DNA of 12,843 bases, taken from an uncultured Clostridia bacterium (GTDB lineage: Bacteria > Bacillota > Clostridia > Christensenellales > Aristaeellaceae). Numbering within the stretch: position 1 is the stretch's first letter; every line of letters starts with the position of its first letter. This document shows, in pieces, positions 1 to 6,638 of the stretch. The notes under the pieces are model-generated. The model was not told where the DNA came from and ran no database searches. It saw only the letters and a program-made list of their open reading frames with translations. The translations under genes and the position numbers were made by a program. Location of the stretch: assembly GCA_904420265.1 (NCBI GenBank), contig CAJFUU010000060.1, positions 1-12,843 of the forward strand. The letters are read 5' to 3'.

Positions 1-321
1 ATCGACCCGCACACGCGCCGGCCGATCCTCGCCAACACCTTCGGCGGCCTCTCCGGCCCCTGCGTGCTGCCCGTGGCGCTGCGCATGGTCTGGCAGGTGT
101 ACGAGGCCGTGAACATCCCCATCATCGGCATGGGCGGCGTCGCAAGCGCCGCGGACGTGCTGGAAATGATGCTCGCCGGCGCCACGGCGGTGGAAGTGGG
201 CGCGGCGAACCTGAAAAACCCCTACGCCTGCCGGGACATCGTCCGCGCCCTGCCCGCGGAAATGGCCCGCTGCGGCATCGAAAATCTTACCGACATCATA
301 GGAGGCGCACATCATGGGTAA
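1..321 (+). CDS. pyrD: Dihydroorotate dehydrogenase, catalytic subunit (class 1B), C-terminal part
   Basis: The frame is open from the first base, so the N-terminal two thirds lie outside the window; 106 residues remain. The enzyme oxidises dihydroorotate to orotate on a TIM barrel carrying FMN. The visible part has the end-of-barrel signature of the class 1B catalytic subunit: RPILANTFGGLSGP, then the core IPIIGMGGV and AVEVGAANL, which form the FMN phosphate-binding loops. Class 1B enzymes work with an iron-sulfur/FAD subunit (PyrK), which would be expected upstream but cannot be seen. The gene ends in TAA at 319-321 and overlaps the start of pyrF by 8 nt, so the two are translationally linked. 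The family call is safe; the class 1B assignment rests on the motif style and context. Confidence 0.93.
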   Translation: MDPHTRRPILANTFGGLSGPCVLPVALRMVWQVYEAVNIPIIGMGGVASAADVLEMMLAGATAVEVGAANLKNPYACRDIVRALPAEMARCGIENLTDIIGGAHHG

Positions 322-1012
322 AGACGTCATCATCGCCCTCGACTTCCCCGGCCGTGAGGAAACGCTTGCCTTCCTCGACCGCTTCACCGGCAAAAAGCCC
401 TTCGTGAAGATCGGCATGGAACTTTTCTACGCCGAAGGGCCGCAGATCGTGCGCGAGATCAAGCGCCGCGGCCACAAGATTTTCTTAGATCTCAAACTCT
501 GCGACATCCCCAACACCGTCAAGGGCGGCATGCGCTCGCTCTCGCAGCTGGACGTGGACATGACCAACCTCCACGCCTTCGGCACCATCGCCATGATGGA
601 GGCTGCCCTCGAAGGCCTGACCCGCCCGGACGGCACCCGCCCGCTGCTCATCGCCGTCACGCAGTTGACCAGCACGGACCAGATGCGCATGGAAAAGGAA
701 CTGCTCATTGAAAAGCCGCTCCCCGAAGTGGTGATGCACTACGCGGAATTGGCCCGCACCGCCGGGCTGGACGGCGTGGTCTGCTCGCCCCTGGAAGCGG
801 GCGAGGTACACAGGCGCTGCGGCGAGAACTTTGTCACCGTCACCCCCGGCGTGCGCTTCGCCGGCGGCGACACGGGCGACCAGAAGCGCGTCACCACCCC
901 GGAAAAGGCCCGCGAACTGGGCTCGGACTACATCGTCGTCGGCCGCCCCATCACCCAAGCGGAAGACCCCGTGGAAGCCTACGAGCGCTGCCTGCAAGGT
1001 TTTGTCGGATAA
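314..1012 (+). CDS. pyrF: Orotidine 5'-phosphate decarboxylase
   Basis: Makes UMP by decarboxylating OMP, the last step of the pathway. The 232-residue product is a normal length for the short (bacterial type 1) form. The catalytic signature D-x-K-x-x-D is at D59, K61 and D64 (FLDLKLCDIPNTV). Other expected positions are IALDF with D10 and FVKIGMEL with K32. The C-terminal TPGVRFAGGD and IVVGRPIT segments are the phosphate-binding elements, with R181 and R211. The ATG at 314 sits 8 nt after an AGGAGG (300-305) and lies inside the last codons of pyrD. A strong ribosome site for pyrE covers its stop codon. All key residues are present, so the enzyme should be active. Confidence 0.97.
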   Translation: MGKDVIIALDFPGREETLAFLDRFTGKKPFVKIGMELFYAEGPQIVREIKRRGHKIFLDLKLCDIPNTVKGGMRSLSQLDVDMTNLHAFGTIAMMEAALEGLTRPDGTRPLLIAVTQLTSTDQMRMEKELLIEKPLPEVVMHYAELARTAGLDGVVCSPLEAGEVHRRCGENFVTVTPGVRFAGGDTGDQKRVTTPEKARELGSDYIVVGRPITQAEDPVEAYERCLQGFVG

Positions 1013-1024
1013 GGAGGAAAAAGC

Positions 1025-1669
1025 ATGGAACTGCAAGAGAGGATCGCCCGCGACCTGCTCTCCATCGGCGCGGTTTTCCTGCGCCCGGAGCAGCCCTTCA
1101 CCTGGGCCAGCGGCATCAAAAGCCCCGTTTACTGCGATAACCGCCTCACCCTCACCGCGCCGCAGGTGCGCCTGGACGTGGAAAACGGCCTCGCCGAGAC
1201 CATTAAGAACAACTACCCGGACTGCGAAGTGCTGATGGGCACCTCCACCGCCGGCATCGCCCACGCCGCCATCACCGCCCACATCCTCGGCCTGCCCATG
1301 GGCTATGTGCGCTCCGGGGCCAAGGATCACGGCCGCGGCAACCAGATCGAGGGCAAATTGGAAAAGGGCCAGAAAGTCGTGGTCGTCGAGGACCTCATCT
1401 CCACCGGCGGCAGCGTCATCGAAGTGGTCAACGTGCTGCGCGAAGCCGGCGCGCAGGTGCTGGGCATCGCCAGCATCTTCACCTACGGCATGAAGAAGGG
1501 CCTTGAGCGTCTTGCCGCCGCGAACGTCCAGAACATCAGCCTTTCCAACTTCGACGCCGTCTGCCGCGTGGCCGCGCAGGAGGGCTATATCAAGGAAGAA
1601 GACATCGCCCGCCTGCTGGCCTTCCGCGATAACCCCTCGGACGAAAGCTGGATCGGAGGCGTGAAATGA
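1025..1669 (+). CDS. pyrE: Orotate phosphoribosyltransferase
   Basis: Joins orotate to PRPP to give OMP, the substrate of the upstream pyrF product. The 214-residue length is typical. The PRPP-binding signature VVVVEDLISTGGS is at residues 118-130. The flexible catalytic loop is recognisable around YVRSGAKDHGRGNQIEG (94-110), with its Lys and His. The N-terminal FTWASGIKSPVYCDNR segment (25-40) is the usual orotate-binding hood. The start is set by AAGGAGG at 1011-1017, seven bases before ATG. The final codons overlap pyrB in an ATGA junction, indicating coupled translation within one transcript. Confidence 0.97.
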   Translation: MELQERIARDLLSIGAVFLRPEQPFTWASGIKSPVYCDNRLTLTAPQVRLDVENGLAETIKNNYPDCEVLMGTSTAGIAHAAITAHILGLPMGYVRSGAKDHGRGNQIEGKLEKGQKVVVVEDLISTGGSVIEVVNVLREAGAQVLGIASIFTYGMKKGLERLAAANVQNISLSNFDAVCRVAAQEGYIKEEDIARLLAFRDNPSDESWIGGVK

Positions 1670-2583
1670 GAAGCCTCATCAATATCCTCGAACTCTCGGC
1701 GGAGGAGATCGCCGGCCTCATCGCCACGGCGGAGGACATCATCGCCGACCCCAAAAAATACGCCGAGGCCTGCCACGGCAAGAAGCTGGCGACGCTGTTT
1801 TTCGAGCCCTCCACGCGCACGCGCCTCAGCTTTGAGGCGGCCATGTACGAACTGGGCGGGCAGGTGCTGGGCTTTTCCGAGGCGGCCTCGTCCTCGGCGG
1901 CCAAGGGCGAGAGCGTTTCCGACACCGTGAAAGTCGTCTCCTGTTACGCGGACATCATCGCCATGCGCCACCCCAAGGAGGGCGCGCCGCTGGTGGCTTC
2001 CATGAAGGCGGACGTGCCGGTCATCAACGCAGGCGACGGCGGCCACAACCACCCCACGCAGACGTTGGCCGACCTTTTGACCATCTGGCGGGAAAAGGGA
2101 AGGTTTGAAAACCTGACCATCGGCCTGTGCGGCGACCTTAAATTTGGCCGCACGGTGCATTCGCTCATCGCGGCCATGTCGCGCTATGAAAATGTGAAGT
2201 TTGCGCTGGTATCGCCGGAAGAATTGAAGCTGCCCAGCTATATAAAGAAAGATATTTTGCAAAGGAAGGGTATTCCCTACACGCAGACGACGGATTTGGA
2301 GAGCGTTATGCCCGAACTGGACGTGCTCTACATGACGCGCGTGCAGCGGGAGCGCTTTTTCAACGAGGACGAATATGTGCGCCTGAAGGACAGCTATATT
2401 CTCACGCCGGAAAAGCTGAAAACGGCGAAGGAGAGTTTGTCCATCTTGCATCCGCTGCCGAGAGTGAACGAAATTTCCGTGGCAATCGACGACGACCCGC
2501 GGGCCTGTTATTTCAAGCAGGCGCTGAACGGAAAGTATATGCGCATGGCGCTGATTTTGAAGCTGCTGGGGGTGAAAGTATGA
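1666..2583 (+). CDS. pyrB: Aspartate carbamoyltransferase, catalytic chain
   Basis: Transfers carbamoyl from carbamoyl phosphate to aspartate, the committed step of pyrimidine synthesis. The 305 residues match the family length. The carbamoyl-phosphate site FFEPSTRTRLSFE has S49-T50-R51-T52-R53. The middle motif NAGDGGHNHPTQTLADLL carries the His-Pro-Thr-Gln element, followed by GDLKFGRTVHSL and, near the end, the aspartate-domain motif HPLPRVNEI. The start follows GGAGG at 1655-1659 by six bases and overlaps the pyrE stop (ATGA). The pyrI gene overlaps its end in the same way, which fits assembly of a catalytic-regulatory holoenzyme. The 3' half uses noticeably fewer C-ending codons than pyrF and pyrE. 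Confidence 0.97.
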   Translation: MRSLINILELSAEEIAGLIATAEDIIADPKKYAEACHGKKLATLFFEPSTRTRLSFEAAMYELGGQVLGFSEAASSSAAKGESVSDTVKVVSCYADIIAMRHPKEGAPLVASMKADVPVINAGDGGHNHPTQTLADLLTIWREKGRFENLTIGLCGDLKFGRTVHSLIAAMSRYENVKFALVSPEELKLPSYIKKDILQRKGIPYTQTTDLESVMPELDVLYMTRVQRERFFNEDEYVRLKDSYILTPEKLKTAKESLSILHPLPRVNEISVAIDDDPRACYFKQALNGKYMRMALILKLLGVKV

Positions 2584-2996
2584 ATATAGACGCGATTCGC
2601 AACGGCATCGTCATCGACCATATCCGCGCCGGAAAGGGCATGGAGATTTACAGACTGCTGAACCTGGAGGCGCTGGATTGTTCGGTGGCGCTGATTAAAA
2701 ACGCGCCCAGCGGGAAAATGGGCCGGAAGGACATTATCAAAATCGACCGGGCGCTGGACGTGGACCTGGATGCGTTGGGATATATCGACCCGGATATTAC
2801 CATCAACGTGATCGTAGACGGCGTGCTGACGCAAAAACGGCATCCGGAACTGCCGGAGACAATCACCAATATCATTAAGTGCAAAAACCCGCGCTGTATC
2901 ACCACCACGGAACAGGAACTTCCCCAGGTGTTCAGGCTGACGGATCGTGAAAACCGCGTCTACCGCTGCCTCTACTGTGAGGGCCAGGCCAAATAG
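2580..2996 (+). CDS. pyrI: Aspartate carbamoyltransferase, regulatory chain
   Basis: Regulatory, nucleotide-binding partner of PyrB that also bridges catalytic trimers. The 138-residue product has an N-terminal allosteric domain (IDHIRAGKGMEIYRLL, residues 13-27; NAPSGKMGRKDIIKI, residues 41-55) and a C-terminal zinc domain. All four zinc ligands are present: C101 and C106 (CKNPRC), C130 and C133 (CLYC). The ATG overlaps the pyrB stop by four bases, after a GGGGGTGA ribosome site. Its presence implies feedback control of the pathway by CTP/UTP at the protein level; whether the operon also has an RNA-level control cannot be judged, because the leader is outside the window. It is the last gene of the operon. 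Confidence 0.96.
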   Translation: MNIDAIRNGIVIDHIRAGKGMEIYRLLNLEALDCSVALIKNAPSGKMGRKDIIKIDRALDVDLDALGYIDPDITINVIVDGVLTQKRHPELPETITNIIKCKNPRCITTTEQELPQVFRLTDRENRVYRCLYCEGQAK

Positions 2997-3034
2997 CGCT
3001 CCGCCGTAACCCCGCCGGAGGCAACTGGGAGATT

Positions 3035-3077
3035 CTTAAGAACCTCAGGTTCTTAAGCGGGTCCGGGCAGAGCCCGG
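3035..3077 (+). terminator. Two adjacent hairpins after pyrI, possible operon end
   Basis: Thirty-eight bases after the pyrI stop there is a perfect 11-bp inverted repeat with a one-base centre (arm CTTAAGAACCT at 3035-3045, partner at 3047-3057), directly followed by a GC hairpin, CCGGGC-AGA-GCCCGG, at 3063-3077. No T-run follows either stem, so this is not a textbook intrinsic terminator; it may stop or protect the 3' end of the pyr transcript. A 12-mer, CGTAACCCCGCC, flanks the structure on both sides (3005-3016 and 3078-3089). Confidence 0.4.
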
Positions 3078-3194
3078 CGTAACCCCGCCATGCCGTCCCG
3101 CGCGCCCGGCGACCGCCGCTTGGGCGCGCGGACGTTTCTTGCTCCCCCAATGGCCCCATGGCCCCCAAAATCCGGGCGCGCTCCCCAAAGCGCT

Positions 3195-3255
3195 CCTTGC
3201 CGTAGGCAAGGCAGCGTCGCTCATATACCCCGCAGCGCCTCTTGCCGGAGGCAAG
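3195..3255. repeat. Two copies of a small hairpin repeat
   Basis: CCTTGCC-GTA-GGCAAGG at 3195-3211 and CTTGCC-GGA-GGCAAG at 3241-3255 are near-identical 6-7 bp stems with 3-nt loops, each preceded by GCGC-type bases and followed by CAGCG. They are about 46 bases apart in the non-coding gap, just before the larger repeat array. Function is unknown. Confidence 0.6.
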
Positions 3256-3300
3256 CAGCGCCAACCAACGCCGTATCCCCTCTGTAAGACAAACCTTGGC

Positions 3301-3720
3301 ATAGCGCCCGGGAACGGAGAGAGGCAGTTGCGCCCCGCTTGAAAGGCAAACCTGGGCACGGGGAAAGGCTGAGAGAACAATGCAATGCCACGCTCGCCGG
3401 GGGCTTCAACATAGCGCCCGGGTAGGAACGGAGCAGGACTGCGCGCCGGGAATTTTGATATAACGCCCGAGTAGGAACAAGGTAAGGCTGCGTGCCGGGA
3501 ATTTTGACAGAGCGCCCGGGAACGGGGAGTGCGCAGTTGCGCCCCGTTTGAAAGGCAAACTTGGGCACGAGGCAAGGCTGAGAGAACAATGCAATGCCGC
3601 GCTCGCCGGGGGGCACTATAGCGCTCGGGTAGGAACAAGGCAAGGCTGCGTGCCGGGAATTTTGGCATAGAGCCCGGGAGCGAGACAGAAACGCGCTCCG
3701 TCCAAAGGGAAAACTTTGTC
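3301..3720. repeat. Mosaic tandem repeat array of 49-bp and about 110-bp units
   Basis: Every unit begins with a version of ATAGCGCCCGGG. Order: long unit (3301-3410, 110 bp), short (3411-3459, 49 bp), short (3460-3508, 49 bp), long (3509-3617, 109 bp), short (3618-3666, 49 bp), then a decayed partial long unit (3667 to about 3720). Short units share GGTAGGAAC near the start and GCCGGGAATTTTG near the end. Long units share GTTGCGCCCCG, TTGAAAGGCAAAC and GAGAGAACAATGCAATGCC. The unit lengths are not multiples of three, so the long open frames on both strands here change phase from copy to copy, which argues against protein coding. No insertion-sequence gene or terminal repeat is visible. Confidence 0.85.
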
Positions 3721-4059
3721 ATGGCGGTAGAGTGTGTTAGAAAATTCCTTATAATGCAATTTCAGCGTCTTTTGCGCCATTTTGGCGCTCCGAATTCTTG
3801 ACTTGGCTCTGCGAAGCCTGCGAATTCTTCGCGAAAACCAGCGGAAAATCCCCCCGAAATTGCGGATTTTTCCATTTTCAGATACACGCCTGGGGTAGAA
3901 TGCAGCTAAGCCGTGCCGCACCTGGAAGAAATGCTCCGGTTCGACGCCAGGCTATGAACGAAGCAGGAACCGCCTCCCGAGGGAGTACGCCATGGAACGC
4001 AAAACACCCGCCGCGCCCATGTCTATTTCTCCGCTCCAAGCGCTACAATCGCTTTCCCG
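3721..4059. other. Gene-free spacer between array and CGGC-gene promoter
   Basis: I see no supported gene here. Frames are short or lack ribosome sites. Two GAATTCTT direct repeats occur (about 3792 and 3822), and a T-rich stretch (GGATTTTTCCATTTTCAG, 3864-3881) precedes a TAGAAT hexamer at 3896-3901. The latter resembles the arrangement before the gene at 11904 and may be a decayed promoter, since no gene start follows at a sensible distance. Confidence 0.4.
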
Positions 4060-4088
4060 CTGACAACCGCCCTGTTTCATGCTATAAT
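4060..4088 (+). promoter_or_regulatory. Near-consensus sigma-70 promoter of the CGGC gene
   Basis: CTGACA at 4060-4065 and TATAAT at 4083-4088 are 17 bp apart, with one mismatch to consensus in twelve positions and an extended -10 TG at 4080-4081. Transcription would begin near 4095, about 30 bases before the start codon at 4125. Confidence 0.85.
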
Positions 4089-4124
4089 AAAACCATCATC
4101 CCACACGAAAGCGAGGCGGTCTTG

Positions 4125-4469
4125 ATGAAACTTGGCATCATCCGCTGCATGCAGACGGAGGACTACTGCCCCGGCACCACCGACTTTCGCATGATCGCCG
4201 CCCACGAAGGCGCTTTCCAGGACGTCTCCGAGCCCATCGAGCTGGTCGGATTCACCAGTTGCGGCGGTTGCCCCGGCAAGCGCGTTCCCCTGCGCGCCCG
4301 GCTGCTCGTAGAACGCGGCGCGGACGCCATTGCCTTCGCCTCCTGCATCGGCAAGGGCACGCCCATTGGCTACCCCTGCCCCTTCTTCCGAAAGATGCTG
4401 GAACTCGTGCAAAAGGAACTTCCTGCGGGCACGCATGTGTTCGAATACACGCATTCGCGGCCATCTTAA
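4125..4469 (+). CDS. CGGC domain-containing small cysteine-rich protein
   Basis: A 114-residue soluble protein named for its central motif SCGGCPGKR (residues 45-53). Six cysteines stand at 8, 15, 46, 49, 74 and 85; RC at residue 8, CGGC and the later CIGKG and CPFF positions match the CGGC family (PF08821), which is thought to bind a metal or cofactor through its cysteines but has no settled reaction. The start is the ATG at 4125, after a modest GAGGCGG ribosome site and a strong promoter; the same frame is open further upstream, but that part shows no family similarity and lies before the promoter. The gene is monocistronic on this evidence. Its stop codon lies inside the CTTAAG that begins the upstream module of the next gene. 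Confidence 0.88.
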   Translation: MKLGIIRCMQTEDYCPGTTDFRMIAAHEGAFQDVSEPIELVGFTSCGGCPGKRVPLRARLLVERGADAIAFASCIGKGTPIGYPCPFFRKMLELVQKELPAGTHVFEYTHSRPS

Positions 4470-4519
4470 GAATTTTTCAGAAACCCGTGAGGCCAATTTT
4501 CAGGACTATACGCGATAAT
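4465..4519 (+). promoter_or_regulatory. Paired TTTTCAG module upstream of the response regulator
   Basis: CTTAAGAA at 4465 is followed by TTTTCAG at 4474-4480 and again at 4497-4503 (23-bp period), then GATAAT at 4514-4519, 21 bases before the ATG at 4535. An equivalent module with the same internal distances lies at 7703-7757. No good -35 hexamer stands 17 bp before GATAAT, as would be expected of a promoter that needs an activator. Regulatory function is inferred from duplication and position. Confidence 0.55.
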
Positions 4520-4534
4520 ACGAAAGGAACGGCC

Positions 4535-5227
4535 ATGAGCGCAACCATCCTCATTGTGGACGACGACGCGGAGATTCGTGAACTTCTGGAACTTCTCCTT
4601 TCTGGAGAGGGCTACGCTGTGCGGCAGGCCGAAAGCGGCGAGGCCGCGCTTGCCATGCTGGATTCGGGCATCGACCTGGTTATCCTCGACGTGATGATGC
4701 CGGGACTCTCCGGATATAAGACCTGCGCCTATATGCGCGAGGTTTCCAACGTGCCCATCCTCTTCCTGACGGCCCGGAGCATGGATACAGACCTCACCCT
4801 CGGCTTTTCCGCCGGCGGCGACGACTACCTTGCCAAGCCCTTTTCCAACGCCGAGCTGCTCTCGCGCGTGAAGGCCCTCCTGCGCCGCTACCACGTATAC
4901 GGCGGCAAGGAAGAAGTGCAGGGGGACGGCTATCTCGCCGCGCACGGCCTGCGCGTCAACCGCCGTTTCAACGAGGTTTTTAAGGACGGGTATGAAATCT
5001 CCCTTACGGAGCTGGAATACCAGATGCTCCGGCTCATGCTTGAGCATCGCGGCAAAATTTTCTCCGCGGAAAACCTCTACGAAAGCGTTTGGGGCGAGCC
5101 GTATTTCTCCGTGAGCGCCAACACCGTCATGGTGCATATTCGCAAGCTGCGCGCCAAGATTGAGGATGACCCGCAAAATCCGCAGATTGTCAAAACCGTT
5201 TGGGGAAAGGGGTATCGCGTTGAATAG
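4535..5227 (+). CDS. OmpR/VanR-family response regulator
   Basis: Cytoplasmic transcription regulator controlled by phosphorylation, 230 residues. The receiver domain (about 4-118) has the acidic pocket D9-D10-D11, phospho-acceptor D52 (VILDVMMPG), T79 and K101 (LAKPF). After a short linker comes a winged-helix DNA-binding domain (about 130-230) with the typical ISLTELEYQMLRLM and HIRKLRAKIEDDP segments and the closing TVWGKGYRVE. The ATG at 4535 follows GAAAGGA (4522-4528). The stop codon overlaps the TTG start of the kinase gene. The closest family style is VanR/BceR-like regulators of cell-envelope stress in Bacillota, but the target genes cannot be read from the protein. Confidence 0.95.
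   Translation: MSATILIVDDDAEIRELLELLLSGEGYAVRQAESGEAALAMLDSGIDLVILDVMMPGLSGYKTCAYMREVSNVPILFLTARSMDTDLTLGFSAGGDDYLAKPFSNAELLSRVKALLRRYHVYGGKEEVQGDGYLAAHGLRVNRRFNEVFKDGYEISLTELEYQMLRLMLEHRGKIFSAENLYESVWGEPYFSVSANTVMVHIRKLRAKIEDDPQNPQIVKTVWGKGYRVE
5206..5212 (+). promoter_or_regulatory. Ribosome binding site that favours a TTG start for the kinase
   Basis: AAAGGGG ends seven bases before a TTG at 5220. The only upstream ATG codons in the frame (5160 and 5166) lie deep inside the response-regulator gene and would add about 20 charged residues before the first membrane segment. TTG is therefore preferred. Confidence 0.7.
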
Positions 5228-6512
5228 CTCCAAGAGCGAAAAGCAGCCCAAAATCGCCCTGCGTCACACGCGCATTGGCTTGCGCGTATTGCTGGTGATG
5301 CTCGCGGCGATGGTGCTGGGCGTCGCCGTCTATGTGGGCGTCACCCGCCTGGGCGAATGGACGCAGGATACGCTTGTCTATCAGCGCCTTTTCAGCGAGG
5401 ATTACAAGCAGCGTATGTTGCACGATTTGCAAAATTATGTTTCCGACAACGAGATCAGTTCTTCGGACTATATGCAGATCAGCGTCTGGCTGACCAACAA
5501 CGTGGGCATCGGCTTTTTTTACAATGAAGACGCGCCAGAGGACGGCGATTATACCATTACGTTTTCCGACCGCACCGTTTCGGTGATTCCCTATGTCACC
5601 TCCAACGCCTATGACCAGCAAATCGCCCTGGTTGCGGCGGTATTGGCCCTGGCGGCGGTGCTTTTGGTTATTTCTCCCTACGCGCGGCGTATTTCCTCGG
5701 ATATCAAACACCTTTCCCAGGATATGGCCGTCATTGCCGGCGGCGACCTCTCCCACGAAGTCAAACTCAAGGGAAAAACCGAACTGGCGGAACTTGCGCA
5801 AAGTTTCGACCAGATGCGCCAGGCCATCGCCGACCGCATGGAGCGCGAAAGCGAGGCCGTGCGCGCCAACCAAGAGTTGATCGCCGCGCTTTCACACGAT
5901 TTGCGCACGCCGCTGACCAAGCAATCCAGCTATCTGGAACTGGCCCTGAGCGATCGCTTTCGCGGCGACGAGGCGGGCATGCGCGCCTGCGTCGAAAAAG
6001 CGGGCAAGGCCACGCACGAATTGCATGAGCGCATTGAAGAGCTGTTTTCCTATTTTACGGTATTCTCCGGCGAACAGGGGCAGGAGCCGATGCTGGAAGA
6101 CGTGGACGGCACGCGCGTGCTGACCCAGCTTTTGAGCGAGCAGGCGGAATTTTTGCGCCTGCGCGGCTTTGCGGTGGACTGTCAGACCGTGCCCGAGGGC
6201 CTGCGCCTGCGCGCCTATCTGCCGGGGCTAACGCGCATTTTCGATAATATGACATCCAACATGTTGCGCTATGCCGACCCGCAGCGGACCGTGCATACCT
6301 ATGTGGTCGTCAACGGCGCGCGCGTCTTTGTGCATTTTGACAACAGCGTGCGCGCCGACGCGGATAAACGCGAGGGTACGAATATTGGCTGCCGCTCTGC
6401 CGCGCGCCAGGCCGAACTGATGGGCGGCTGTTTGCGCACGGAGCGCACGGGTAACCGCTATTATGCCATCCTGGAACTGCCAGCGCCCGGTGGGGAAGGG
6501 GCGGCGAATTAG
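5220..6512 (+). CDS. Membrane sensor histidine kinase (partner of the upstream regulator)
   Basis: A 430-residue kinase expected to phosphorylate the adjacent regulator. Order: short basic N-terminus, membrane segment (about 20-41), extracytoplasmic sensor of about 90 residues (43-133), second membrane segment (about 135-154), HAMP linker (155-210), and a dimerisation domain with the H-box LSHDLRTPLT, where H226 is the phosphorylation site. The ATP-binding domain has an N-box (RIFDNMTSNMLRYA, N343) and a G2-like GTNIG (386-390). The G1 box is degenerate: D374-N375-S376 replaces the usual DNG. The C-terminus is GC-rich and ends at TAG. Translation is coupled to the regulator through an overlapping TTG/TAG. 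The ligand is unknown; the sensor carries several acidic residues (NEDAPEDGD, 102-110). Confidence 0.93.
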   Translation: MNSSKSEKQPKIALRHTRIGLRVLLVMLAAMVLGVAVYVGVTRLGEWTQDTLVYQRLFSEDYKQRMLHDLQNYVSDNEISSSDYMQISVWLTNNVGIGFFYNEDAPEDGDYTITFSDRTVSVIPYVTSNAYDQQIALVAAVLALAAVLLVISPYARRISSDIKHLSQDMAVIAGGDLSHEVKLKGKTELAELAQSFDQMRQAIADRMERESEAVRANQELIAALSHDLRTPLTKQSSYLELALSDRFRGDEAGMRACVEKAGKATHELHERIEELFSYFTVFSGEQGQEPMLEDVDGTRVLTQLLSEQAEFLRLRGFAVDCQTVPEGLRLRAYLPGLTRIFDNMTSNMLRYADPQRTVHTYVVVNGARVFVHFDNSVRADADKREGTNIGCRSAARQAELMGGCLRTERTGNRYYAILELPAPGGEGAAN

Positions 6513-6638
6513 CGCGGGCCGGGGCCGCTGGACGCAAAGCGCGGCCGGAGCGGGGCGGGCGTCCAGGAGACTTTCTTGCTTTCTCCCGCGGAAGGGCAGC
6601 GCTTTGAAAACGCGTGATTTTCCGGACGGCGACGGAAA
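6513..6638. other. GC-rich spacer after the kinase, possible decayed repeat
   Basis: No gene. A TGGACGC (6529-6535) pairs with GCGTCCA (6559-6565) across a very GC-rich loop, but no T-run follows. The stretch around 6614-6638 (GATTTTCCGGACGGCGACGG) loosely resembles the end of the 257-bp unit that follows, so an eroded extra copy may lie here. Confidence 0.35.

Noticed and set aside
485..1330. A 281-residue - strand frame opposite pyrF/pyrE, and similar antisense frames opposite other genes
   Set aside because: These are shadows of genes with strong codon bias; the + strand genes have complete motifs and ribosome sites.
3301..3666. CRISPR array
   Set aside because: The similar segments fill almost the whole unit rather than alternating with unique spacers, and no cas genes are near.
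3045..3722. A 225-residue repeat-like reading frame on the - strand across the first array
   Set aside because: The apparent peptide repeats simply reflect the DNA repeats. Unit lengths of 49, 109 and 110 are not multiples of three, so the phase changes between copies, and there is no ribosome site.
3798..3826. Promoter TTGACT with a hexamer 17 bp downstream
   Set aside because: The -10 position reads CGAATT, a poor match, and no gene start follows within several hundred bases except one that already has a better promoter.
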